A DNA stretch of 20,756 bases from Methylotenera sp. Its GTDB lineage: Bacteria; Pseudomonadota; Gammaproteobacteria; Burkholderiales; Methylophilaceae. The stretch lies in assembly GCA_005791685.1 (NCBI GenBank), contig SXVG01000043.1, positions 1-20,756 of the forward strand, written 5' to 3'. Positions 1 through 6,847 of the stretch are shown here, piece by piece. The notes under the pieces were generated by a model. The model had not been told where the DNA came from. It searched no databases and saw only the letters and a list, made by a program, of their open reading frames with translations. The position numbers and the translations under genes are program-made. How positions within the stretch are numbered: position 1 is the first letter of the stretch; every line of letters starts with the position of its first letter.

Positions 1-4
1 GACT

Positions 5-36
5 GGGGTTAGGGGTTAGTGGTTAGGGGTTAGGGT
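5..36. repeat. Tandem 7-base repeat array overlapping the 3' end of cca
   Basis: The TTAG core recurs at 9, 16, 23 and 30, giving units TTAGGGG, TTAGTGG, TTAGGGG and TTAGGGT with an exact 7-base period. On the coding (minus) strand the unit reads CTAACCC or CTAACCA. The cca stop codon (16-18) lies inside the array, so the last residues of Cca are encoded by repeat units. The array runs to the window edge and probably continues beyond it. Related heptads occur between ftsA and ftsZ. The type resembles the short tandemly repeated heptamers known from cyanobacterial intergenic DNA, but I cannot assign a named family. Confidence 0.8.
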
Positions 37-1152
37 CAGCTCAATAGCGGCTAACCTGGCTGCGTATACGGCGGCCTTAATCTGTTCTGGCGCAGTGCAA
101 TTTTGTGCGGCAGCACCGGCATCCGTTGCTTGCGCTGCGCTTAACGCTGTTTGCAATAATAGGCTGGCCGCTTGGTCGTAGGCCTGTTCTGCACTGCCAT
201 GGCCGATTGCCGCTGCACACAAAAAGTCTTTGAAGCGGGCGGGCTGCCTGATGGCATCCAGCGCGATGAGAAAATCCAGCACCTCTGGCGCCGACATGGC
301 CAGTATTTTTGGCCATTTGTCATGAAATTTACACAACAACTGCGCCAAGGCCTGGCAATCATTGGGCACTCTTAAACGCTGGCATAGGGTTTTTACTTGA
401 GGGGCGGTGAGCGCGGCCGTTTGCATGAGCACTGCGAAACGGATGGGCAGCGGCTGATTTTGTTGCGCAACGGTATCCATGGCCTGCATTAAACGACGCC
501 CAGCCGACTCGGCCGCCCACACCGCATCCAGCTCGGGCAAGATAGGCGCTAAAGCATCGCAGGCGCGTAACACGTCAAACATACGACTGGGTTTGATTTC
601 CAGCAAGCCCGTCGCTAATTCTTGCCACACCCGTTCCGCCACCAGCGCATTAACTTCACCGGCAGCCACCATTTGCCGCATCAGTTGATTGGTTTCTGGC
701 GCCACTAAAAATATTGGAAATCTGGCCGACAACCTCGCCACCCGTAAAATGCGCACTGGGTCTTCGGCAAAAGCAGGGCTGACATGGCGAAAAATTTTGG
801 CTTGGATGTCAGCGCAACCCTGGTAAGGATCTATCAGTGTGCCTTGCGCATCTTTAGCAATGGCATTAACCGTCAGATCACGTCGGGCTAAATCCTCCTC
901 TAAGGTGACGTCGATGGAGGTGTGCACCACAAACCCTTTATAGCCTTGCGCCACTTTTCGTTCGGTGCGGGCTAAGGCATATTCATCGTGGGTTTTAGGG
1001 TGAAGGAAAACCGGAAAGTCTTTACCTACCGACTTAAAGCCGGCAGCCAGCATGGCCTCTGGCGTACTGCCAACGACGACATAGTCTTTATCTTTTATCG
1101 GCCAGCCCAACAGTTCATCGCGCACTGCGCCACCGACTAAATATACTTGCAT
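16..1152 (-). CDS. cca: CCA-adding tRNA nucleotidyltransferase with a degenerate HD region
   Basis: This is a class II CCA-adding enzyme that builds or repairs the 3' CCA end of tRNAs from CTP and ATP in the cytoplasm. The N-terminus MQVYLVGGAVRDELLG matches E. coli Cca closely. The catalytic aspartates are D21 and D23 in DKDYVVVG, with the EEDLARRDLTVNAIA motif near 86-99 and RILRVARLSAR at 134-144. The predicted length is 378 residues against about 412 in E. coli. The difference lies mainly in the C-terminal HD domain, where the E. coli HDLGKG segment is replaced by LMQTAAL (242-248) and flanking histidines are missing, although CQRLRVPND (257-265) remains. Phosphohydrolase activity is therefore probably lost (inference). 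I chose the ATG at 1152, not an in-frame ATG at 1203, because homology starts there and AGGG lies 5 bases upstream. The C-terminus runs into a 7-base repeat. Confidence 0.93.
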   Translation of the reverse strand: MQVYLVGGAVRDELLGWPIKDKDYVVVGSTPEAMLAAGFKSVGKDFPVFLHPKTHDEYALARTERKVAQGYKGFVVHTSIDVTLEEDLARRDLTVNAIAKDAQGTLIDPYQGCADIQAKIFRHVSPAFAEDPVRILRVARLSARFPIFLVAPETNQLMRQMVAAGEVNALVAERVWQELATGLLEIKPSRMFDVLRACDALAPILPELDAVWAAESAGRRLMQAMDTVAQQNQPLPIRFAVLMQTAALTAPQVKTLCQRLRVPNDCQALAQLLCKFHDKWPKILAMSAPEVLDFLIALDAIRQPARFKDFLCAAAIGHGSAEQAYDQAASLLLQTALSAAQATDAGAAAQNCTAPEQIKAAVYAARLAAIELTLTPNH

Positions 1153-1184
1153 GGATGCCCTATCTTCTATTGGTTGATGCCGCC

Positions 1185-3164
1185 TCACTCTAAGTCTGTC
1201 CATGCTGCGGTTTGCTGTTCGAATTGCGCGCGCCCAGGAATTTTACCTAAGCGTGATTTTAAACTTTGAATTTTAATGGCGCTATTTTCTGCCCGTAAAC
1301 GGGGCGCATAAATTTGCGCATTGGCCATGACTTTCTGTACGTAAATGCGGGTTTCGGTAAACGGGATGCTTTCAATGTAGATGGCAGCTTCCATAGGCTC
1401 ATCGGCCAGCCATTGTTTAGCGCGATTGGGCCCAGCATTATAGCCTGCCGTCGCCATAACTACCTGGTCTGCCATCAAGTCTAAGGCATAGCGCATATAG
1501 TGTGTGCCAAATTCAATATTGGTGTGCAAGTCATGTAGTTTGCTGTGCTTATAGTCAGTTAAGCCTATGCGTTGCGCCACCCATTTAGCCGTCGCCGGCA
1601 TCAACTGCATCAACCCACTAGCGCCGACACCGGATTTGGCGAAATGCATGAAATGACTTTCCTGCCTAGCCAGCCCGTACACCCAAGCCTCATCCAAGTC
1701 CGCATCTTGCGCATAAGTTTGAAATAAATCACGGTAAGGGGTGGGGTAACGCAAATTAAAATTATGCGTGAATTTAGTGTTATCTGCGGTATTGATGGCC
1801 ATGTCGTACCATTTTTGCCGCATGGCGTATTCAGCCGCCACCAATAATTGCTTGTCGTCGAAATCACGGATCGCACTCAGCCATTCCACTTTACTTTCCC
1901 AGCGCATGTCCAAGCGCTGAAATTCTTGTGCCCGCTTTATAGCAGGCTGACTGGCCAGTAACAGGACTTCTTGCTCGCTCACCTGATAATCCAGTGCGGG
2001 GCTGGCCATGACGCTGTCCAACTCTTCGGCCGCCAACCAAGCATAGTAATGGCGCTCATTCGCCAGTTTGCGAAAAATGCTATTGGCCAGGGCAATTTGC
2101 TCGGCTGACTTTGCTGCCATCTCTTTGAGTGCGCGGGCTTTCCAATAGCGCCATACGCCATCTTCGGACTGTTTAGCAGGCATCGAAGCAATGCTGTTTA
2201 ACACGGCAGGCCAGTCTGCCGCGCGCAAGGCCGCTCGGGTCTTCCATGCCAATTGCTCAGCGCTTAAGACCGCGCCCTCAGACTGCGCATAATAATGCAA
2301 GGCATGTGTATCATGCTGGCGTGCCGCACGGTAGGCAATGCGACCCCAGCCCACGGCGCTAAGATCAGCATCCAATAAAGTGTGCATCTTATGGTAGTGG
2401 GTGATGGCATCGTCTAATTTAGTCTGCGCCAAACGATCGATGGCATACACATAGACCTCTGCGCCAAAACGCGTTTTTAAGGATGCGCTTCCTTTATCCA
2501 GCACCAGTTGCGGCATCGACTCCGCCTTATCTAACCATTTAAGATCAGCGCGGTCTATGCTAGCCAGTCGGGCAATGACGCTTTTGGCCACCGCTACATT
2601 CCCATCCAGCAATGCCAGCCTAAATCTCGCCCAAATATCCTCTGTGCTTAAAGCGCCGTTTTTCTGCATCGCATCGAATAAAGGCGTGCAACTGCCGGGT
2701 AAATCCGCACTGCTTAGCCACAAAGCCTTGGCTTGCAAGGTCACGTCCTGATCTTTTAATTGCTGATGCCCCAATAGCGCATAACACTGTATGGCCTTGT
2801 CTTCGCCATTAAAAAAAGTCAGTTCGTCAAAAAATGCTGGCCAATTTTCTTGTTTAGCCAATTTTTTTAGCCATTCGCCACGCAAGCGATCATTAAATGG
2901 CATGGCCCGGTATTGCGCTAAAAAATTCTGCACCTCTTCATCACGCGCTTGATCTAATTTAAGCAACATCAACCAATAATCGGCATACGGCGCCAACAGA
3001 TATTGCTGATCTTTAAGCTGGTTAACATCCTCGGCAAGCGCTGCGCTATTTTTGGCGACGTAAGCCTGCCTAGCATGCTTAAACAAAGCCTGGTCGGATA
3101 AAGCCCATGCTGGCCCAGCTAAGGTGATAGCGACCAGCGCTAAACTAAGGCGGATAAAATTCAT
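1185..3164 (-). CDS. slt: Soluble lytic murein transglycosylase (Slt70 type)
   Basis: This periplasmic enzyme cleaves the MurNAc-GlcNAc bond of peptidoglycan non-hydrolytically, leaving 1,6-anhydro-MurNAc ends. A signal peptide spans residues 1-21 (charged start, hydrophobic core, cleavage after AWA). A long alpha-helical superhelical region covers about 25-470. The catalytic lysozyme-like domain occupies about 485-625, with the catalytic glutamate E502 in ARQESHF, then GLMQLMPATAKWVA (517-530) and ATAGYNAGP (571-579). The length of 659 residues is close to the 645 of E. coli Slt. An upstream in-frame TTG at 3200 was rejected because the ATG at 3164 starts a proper signal peptide and has AAGGG upstream. 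The gene sits 36 bases after lpxC and 32 before cca, probably in the same transcript. Confidence 0.95.
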   Translation of the reverse strand: MNFIRLSLALVAITLAGPAWALSDQALFKHARQAYVAKNSAALAEDVNQLKDQQYLLAPYADYWLMLLKLDQARDEEVQNFLAQYRAMPFNDRLRGEWLKKLAKQENWPAFFDELTFFNGEDKAIQCYALLGHQQLKDQDVTLQAKALWLSSADLPGSCTPLFDAMQKNGALSTEDIWARFRLALLDGNVAVAKSVIARLASIDRADLKWLDKAESMPQLVLDKGSASLKTRFGAEVYVYAIDRLAQTKLDDAITHYHKMHTLLDADLSAVGWGRIAYRAARQHDTHALHYYAQSEGAVLSAEQLAWKTRAALRAADWPAVLNSIASMPAKQSEDGVWRYWKARALKEMAAKSAEQIALANSIFRKLANERHYYAWLAAEELDSVMASPALDYQVSEQEVLLLASQPAIKRAQEFQRLDMRWESKVEWLSAIRDFDDKQLLVAAEYAMRQKWYDMAINTADNTKFTHNFNLRYPTPYRDLFQTYAQDADLDEAWVYGLARQESHFMHFAKSGVGASGLMQLMPATAKWVAQRIGLTDYKHSKLHDLHTNIEFGTHYMRYALDLMADQVVMATAGYNAGPNRAKQWLADEPMEAAIYIESIPFTETRIYVQKVMANAQIYAPRLRAENSAIKIQSLKSRLGKIPGRAQFEQQTAAWTDLE

Positions 3165-3200
3165 GGCTCGCCCTTTTGCAGATGACTGACTCGATCTCAA

Positions 3201-4133
3201 TTAATAAATCGCCGCCAATGGCACTTGTGGTTCTTGGCGCCAATAAGCACCGGGAGCTTCCGTTTGCTTATCAAAACTAAGGTATTCCCAAGCACTGGCA
3301 TCCGCCAGCAAGGCCCGCACCAGTTTATTGTTCAAGGCATGGCCTGACTTGTAGGCGGTAAAAGCCCCTAATATGGGATGGCCTAGCATATACAGATCGC
3401 CTATTGCATCCAAGGCTTTATGTTTGACGAATTCATCGTCGTAACGCAAGCCATCCTCATTGAGTACGCGGTACTCATCCAACACTATCGCATTGTCCAA
3501 ACTACCGCCACGCGCATAGCCATTGGAACGTAAAAATTCAACCTCGTGCATAAATCCAAACGTGCGGGCACGACTGATTTCTTGCACATAAGAATCGTTA
3601 GCGAAATCCATTGTTACCTGACTGGCTGAGCTCTCAAATACAGGGTGATTAAAGGCAATGGTAAAGTCCACTTTAAAGCCATAATAAGGATCAAACCGCA
3701 CCCACTTATCACCCTCAATCACTTCCACGGTTTTTTTAATGCGTATAAATTTTTTACTGGCAGCTTGCTCTACTATGCCAGCTTCTCGCAACAGAAAAAT
3801 AAAGGGCCCAGCACTGCCGTCCATGATCGGCATTTCAGAGGCATTCACTTCTATGTAGATATTATCAATTCCCAAGCCAGCCAAGGCTGACATGATGTGT
3901 TCAACGGTTGCCACGCGCACGCCGGCCACTTCTACCGCCGAGCACAAGCGCGTGTCATTAACAGCCATGGGCGTGGCCAAGATTTCATTGGGTTGAGGCA
4001 GATCAACCCGCTTGAAAACGATGCCAGTATTGATTGCAGCAGGGCGCAAGGTAAGAGTAACCTTTTCGCCATTGTGCAAACCCACACCGGTGGTGCTAAT
4101 CGCTGTTTTTAATGTCCGTTGCTGTAACATCAT
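3201..4133 (-). CDS. lpxC: UDP-3-O-acyl-N-acetylglucosamine deacetylase
   Basis: LpxC catalyses the committed step of lipid A synthesis, the zinc-dependent deacetylation of UDP-3-O-acyl-GlcNAc, in the cytoplasm. The protein is 310 residues, close to the 305 of E. coli, and matches it along its length. The zinc ligands are H79 (in TVEHIMSALAGLGIDN), H238 and D242 (in EFVKHKALDAIGD). The catalytic E78 and H265 (in YKSGHALNNK) are present. The gene lies 129 bases after ftsZ, the standard proteobacterial position at the end of the dcw cluster. The start is ATGATG at 4133/4130. There is no good Shine-Dalgarno sequence directly upstream; the nearest purine-rich stretch, GAGGCG, is about 14 bases away. 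A short in-frame leader ORF ends 3 bases before the ATG and could feed ribosomes to it (see 4137-4163). Confidence 0.98.
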   Translation of the reverse strand: MMLQQRTLKTAISTTGVGLHNGEKVTLTLRPAAINTGIVFKRVDLPQPNEILATPMAVNDTRLCSAVEVAGVRVATVEHIMSALAGLGIDNIYIEVNASEMPIMDGSAGPFIFLLREAGIVEQAASKKFIRIKKTVEVIEGDKWVRFDPYYGFKVDFTIAFNHPVFESSASQVTMDFANDSYVQEISRARTFGFMHEVEFLRSNGYARGGSLDNAIVLDEYRVLNEDGLRYDDEFVKHKALDAIGDLYMLGHPILGAFTAYKSGHALNNKLVRALLADASAWEYLSFDKQTEAPGAYWRQEPQVPLAAIY

Positions 4134-4136
4134 GCA

Positions 4137-4163
4137 TCAATAATAAACGCCTCTAAACGCCAT
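4137..4163 (-). CDS. Possible 8-codon leader ORF upstream of lpxC
   Basis: The minus strand carries an ATG at 4163-4161 and reads MAFRGVYY, then TGA (4139-4137). An AGGG element (4173-4170) lies 6 bases upstream, a plausible ribosome binding site. The stop is 3 bases before the lpxC ATG, in the same frame. lpxC lacks an obvious ribosome binding site of its own, so translation of this leader could allow ribosomes to re-initiate at lpxC. This is inference from spacing alone: an ORF this short can arise by chance, and I have no conservation data. Confidence 0.28.
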   Translation of the reverse strand: MAFRGVYY

Positions 4164-4183
4164 CTTTATCCCTAACGCAACCG

Positions 4184-4192
4184 ATAGTAGCA
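4184..4192 (-). promoter_or_regulatory. Weak candidate extended -10 element for lpxC
   Basis: The minus strand reads TGCTACTAT, an extended -10 pattern (TGN followed by TACTAT, 4 of 6 matches to TATAAT). No convincing -35 hexamer is found 16-18 bases upstream. A start about 7 bases downstream would fall just before the AGGG of the leader ORF. A promoter in this gap is expected by analogy with E. coli, where lpxC has its own promoter after ftsZ, but this site is only a guess. Confidence 0.2.
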
Positions 4193-4262
4193 TAGTTAAA
4201 ACCTGCACTCAGCGGCCATGAACAGGGATGGACTGGCAATAATCAGACCCACTGCGGCAACT

Positions 4263-5444
4263 TTAGTCGGCTTGTTTGCGTAAAAAAGCCGGGATATCGT
4301 ATTCTTCTACCCCGGACTTTTGCATCGCCTCTACCTGCGCACGACGGCTGTTAGAACCAAACACCTGTGGTGCAGCGTCCACCACGGCAGTCTCGTACGC
4401 ATTGCTGCCGTTGGCATAAATAGGCTGGTTGGTGGTGCCATCACGAACAATTTGCTGCGGGACCAAGACTGGTTTTTGTGGCCGTCTAGCTGCGCCAGTT
4501 AAACCTGTGGCCACCATGGTCACACGCAGTTCGTCGCCCATGGTTTCATCAAACACGTTACCAACGATGACGGTTGCATCATCGGCGGTAAAGGCTTTGA
4601 TGGTGTTCATCACGTCGTAATATTCTTTCATTTTGAACGAAGCCGAACTGGTGATGTTGACCAAAACGCCACGCGCATTGGCTAAGTTAACGTCTTCCAA
4701 CAAGGGACTGGCCACCGCTTGCTCAGCAGCGATGCGAGCCCGATCCGGACCGGTAGCAATGGCTGAACCCATCATGGCCATGCCCATTTCGCCCATCACC
4801 GTGCGCACGTCGACAAAGTCCACGTTGACCAAGCCTGGGCAATTGATGATTTCCGCAATACCAGACACCGCGTTATGCAACACATCATTGGCCGCGCTAA
4901 ACGCATCCAAGAAAGGCACGTCTTCGCCCAACACTTCCATGAGTTTTTCGTTAGGGATGACTATCAATGAATCCACGTGCTTGGACAATTCTTCCAAGCC
5001 TTCTATGGCAACCTTGGTGCGTTTGCCTTCAAAAATAAAGGGCTTGGTCACCACGGCCACGGTCAAGATGCCCATTTCTTTGGCCACTTGTGCAATCACC
5101 GGCGCTGCCCCAGTGCCGGTACCGCCACCCATGCCGGCGGTGATAAACAACATGTCTGCCCCATCGATCAATTCAGCGATGGCGTCACGGTCTTCCAGTG
5201 CTGCTTCACGACCAATTTCTGGTTTAGCGCCTGCACCCAAGCCCTTAGTCATGGCCACACCTATTTGCAATATGGTTTTGGCTTGGCTTTTCTTCAAGGC
5301 CTGTATATCGGTATTGGCGCAAATAAACTCCACGCCACCGACATTTTTTTCTATCATGTGGGCCACGGCATTACCGCCGCAACCGCCTACGCCTATCACT
5401 TTAATGACGGCTTCTTGTGAACTTCTTTCCATAATTTCAAACAT
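4263..5444 (-). CDS. ftsZ: Cell division GTPase FtsZ
   Basis: FtsZ is the tubulin-like GTPase that polymerises into the Z-ring and recruits the division machinery. The 393-residue protein has the tubulin signature GGGTGTG at 106-112 and the T7 synergy loop NVDFVD at 207-212 (N207, D209 and D212 as in E. coli). A variable linker spans about 318-378. The conserved C-terminal peptide YDIPAFLRKQ (382-391), which binds FtsA and ZipA, is followed by AD exactly as in E. coli. The start at 5444 has a strong ribosome binding site, AGAGGAGA, 6 bases upstream. The gene is separated from ftsA by 146 bases holding an inverted heptad repeat, unlike the close packing upstream, which would allow separate control of FtsZ dose. 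At least seven isoleucines use the ATA codon. Confidence 0.99.
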   Translation of the reverse strand: MFEIMERSSQEAVIKVIGVGGCGGNAVAHMIEKNVGGVEFICANTDIQALKKSQAKTILQIGVAMTKGLGAGAKPEIGREAALEDRDAIAELIDGADMLFITAGMGGGTGTGAAPVIAQVAKEMGILTVAVVTKPFIFEGKRTKVAIEGLEELSKHVDSLIVIPNEKLMEVLGEDVPFLDAFSAANDVLHNAVSGIAEIINCPGLVNVDFVDVRTVMGEMGMAMMGSAIATGPDRARIAAEQAVASPLLEDVNLANARGVLVNITSSASFKMKEYYDVMNTIKAFTADDATVIVGNVFDETMGDELRVTMVATGLTGAARRPQKPVLVPQQIVRDGTTNQPIYANGSNAYETAVVDAAPQVFGSNSRRAQVEAMQKSGVEEYDIPAFLRKQAD

Positions 5445-5450
5445 TGTGTG

Positions 5451-5458
5451 TCTCCTCT
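5451..5458 (-). promoter_or_regulatory. Strong ribosome binding site of ftsZ
   Basis: AGAGGAGA on the minus strand lies 6 bases before the ftsZ ATG. It is preceded by an A-run and an AT-rich TTTATATAAA segment (5462-5471 region) that could leave the site unstructured or act as a -10. No matching -35 was found. Confidence 0.75.
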
Positions 5459-5472
5459 TTTTTTATATAAAT

Positions 5473-5588
5473 GCAGTTGGCAGTCTTTAGTTTTTAGTCA
5501 CCACTTGATGCTCGCAAGCCATGATCTATCTGCCACTAACGCCCACCTACTGCCTGCCTTTAACTACCAACTAACGACTACCGACTGC
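5473..5588. repeat. Inverted pair of 7-base repeat arrays between ftsA and ftsZ
   Basis: The left arm (5473-5498) is built of heptads GCAGTTG, GCAGTCT, TTAGTTT and TTAGTCA, with the AGT core every 7 bases. The right arm (5563-5588) carries the inverse, AACTACC, AACTAAC, GACTACC and GACTGCT, with the ACT core every 7 bases. In the minus-strand transcript the 26-base arms pair with 21 Watson-Crick pairs, one G-U and four mismatches, around a 64-base loop. After one mismatch, four more pairs are possible, reaching the ftsA stop codon. The loop holds further ACTAACG-like pieces (5535-5541). No U-tract follows, so it is not a classical terminator. It could act in RNA processing or stability between ftsA and ftsZ (inference). 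Confidence 0.7.
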
Positions 5589-5590
5589 TT

Positions 5591-6829
5591 TTAAAAATTA
5601 CCTTGAAACCAACTTTTCATTTTTTCCATAATGCGGCCAAACGAACCAGATTCCATCTGCCCGTTTAAATGCCGCTCTAACTGCTGTTTGCCCATCAGAA
5701 CTAAGCCCACTCCGGTTGCGTAACGCGGATTACCCACCACTTCAGATAAACCGCCGACGTACCGAGGTAGCCCCATACGCACGGGTATGTGGAAAATCTC
5801 TTCGCCCAGTTCGACCATGCCACGCATCATGGCCGAACCACCGGTAATGACGATGCCGGAGGCGATCATTTCTTCCATACCACTGCGACGCAATTCATCA
5901 AGCACCATCTCGTACAACTCAACCACACGCGGCTCCAACACCTCGGCTAAGGTTTGTACGGATAATTGACGTGGTTCACGCCCGTCCACGCCTGGCACTT
6001 CCACCGTTTCACGCGAATCGGCCAATTGACGCAACGCGCAACCGTATTTAACTTTGATGTCTTCCGCAGATTGCGTCGGGGTGCGAAATGCCACCGCCAC
6101 ATCGTTGGTCATTTGATCGCCGGCAATCGGCACCACCGCGGTATGACGTATCGCACCTTGTTTAAACACCGCGATATCGGTCGTGCCGCCGCCGATATCG
6201 ACCAAACACACGCCCAACTCTTTTTCATCTTCGGTCAATACCGCTAAGCTGGAAGCCAGTGGCTGTAAAATCAAATCACTGACTTCTATGCCACAACGCT
6301 TGATGCACTTCACTATATTTTGTGCGGCCGCCACCGCCCCGGTGACGATGTGCACTTTGGCCTCTAAGCGCATGCCGCTCATGCCCAGCGGTTCACGCAC
6401 GTCTTCTTGACCATCAACGATGTATTCTTGTGTCAGGATATGTAATATTTGCTGATCGGCCGGCAAAGCAATGGCGCGCGCAGTCTCTATCACCCTATCC
6501 ACATCCATTTGCGACACTTCCGCATCTTTAATTTTCACCATGCCGTGGGAATTTAAGCTCTTGATATGGCTGCCGGCGATGCCGGTATAGACATTGTTAA
6601 TTTTGCAATCCGCCATCAGCTCGGCTTCTTCAAGCGCTCGCTGTATCGATTGCATGGTGGATTCAATATTGATCACCACGCCTTTTTTCAAACCGCGCGA
6701 GATGTGCTGACCCAGGCCTATCACTTTCACCGTGCCTTCTGGTTGCAATTCAGCGACGATGGCGACAATCTTGGATGTGCCTATGTCCAAACCCACTATT
6801 AAATTTTTATCTTCTCTGACTTTACTCAT
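5591..6829 (-). CDS. ftsA: Cell division protein FtsA (actin-like Z-ring membrane tether)
   Basis: FtsA is an actin-fold ATPase that anchors FtsZ filaments to the inner membrane and signals to the periplasmic division complex. The 412-residue protein shows the phosphate-1 motif VGLDIGTSK (12-20), the phosphate-2 motif DIGGGTTD (211-218) and the adenosine motif ITGGSAMMRG (328-337). The C-terminus (about 397-412, FGRIMEKMKSWFQGNF) is an amphipathic membrane-targeting helix. The length is close to the 420 of E. coli. The start at 6829 is supported by AAGGAG about 6 bases upstream (6836-6841). It follows ftsQ by 18 bases, and the ribosome binding site lies in that gap. Confidence 0.98.
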   Translation of the reverse strand: MSKVREDKNLIVGLDIGTSKIVAIVAELQPEGTVKVIGLGQHISRGLKKGVVINIESTMQSIQRALEEAELMADCKINNVYTGIAGSHIKSLNSHGMVKIKDAEVSQMDVDRVIETARAIALPADQQILHILTQEYIVDGQEDVREPLGMSGMRLEAKVHIVTGAVAAAQNIVKCIKRCGIEVSDLILQPLASSLAVLTEDEKELGVCLVDIGGGTTDIAVFKQGAIRHTAVVPIAGDQMTNDVAVAFRTPTQSAEDIKVKYGCALRQLADSRETVEVPGVDGREPRQLSVQTLAEVLEPRVVELYEMVLDELRRSGMEEMIASGIVITGGSAMMRGMVELGEEIFHIPVRMGLPRYVGGLSEVVGNPRYATGVGLVLMGKQQLERHLNGQMESGSFGRIMEKMKSWFQGNF

Positions 6830-6847
6830 TCCTTACTCCTTCATCAT

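Noticed and set aside
1..42. CRISPR array or telomere
   Set aside because: The units are 7 bases without spacers, so this is not CRISPR. The GGGGTTA resemblance to telomeres is a composition coincidence in an internal chromosomal cluster.
1153..1203. N-terminal extension of Cca from the ATG at 1203
   Set aside because: The extra 17 residues (MDRLRVRRH and on) have no counterpart in the family, and the ATG at 1152 has a ribosome binding site and begins the conserved sequence.
3165..3200. TTG start for slt at 3200
   Set aside because: It would put 12 polar residues before the signal peptide. The ATG at 3164 has a ribosome binding site and a normal signal peptide start.
4134..4262. Rho-independent terminator after ftsZ
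   Set aside because: Only a 4-base stem (GCCA/TGGC) could be found, with no T-run at the correct place, so no terminator is claimed.
5461..5472. TTTATATAAA before ftsZ as a promoter -10
   Set aside because: It is AT-rich and matches -10 loosely, but no -35 resemblance lies 16-18 bases upstream. Left as a note in the ribosome binding site entry.
4633..5490. Long open frame (285 codons) on the plus strand opposite ftsZ
   Set aside because: It is the antisense shadow of a well-supported gene. The peptide is low in complexity (Ser, Thr, Ala and Met rich), has no recognisable motif and no clear ribosome binding site.
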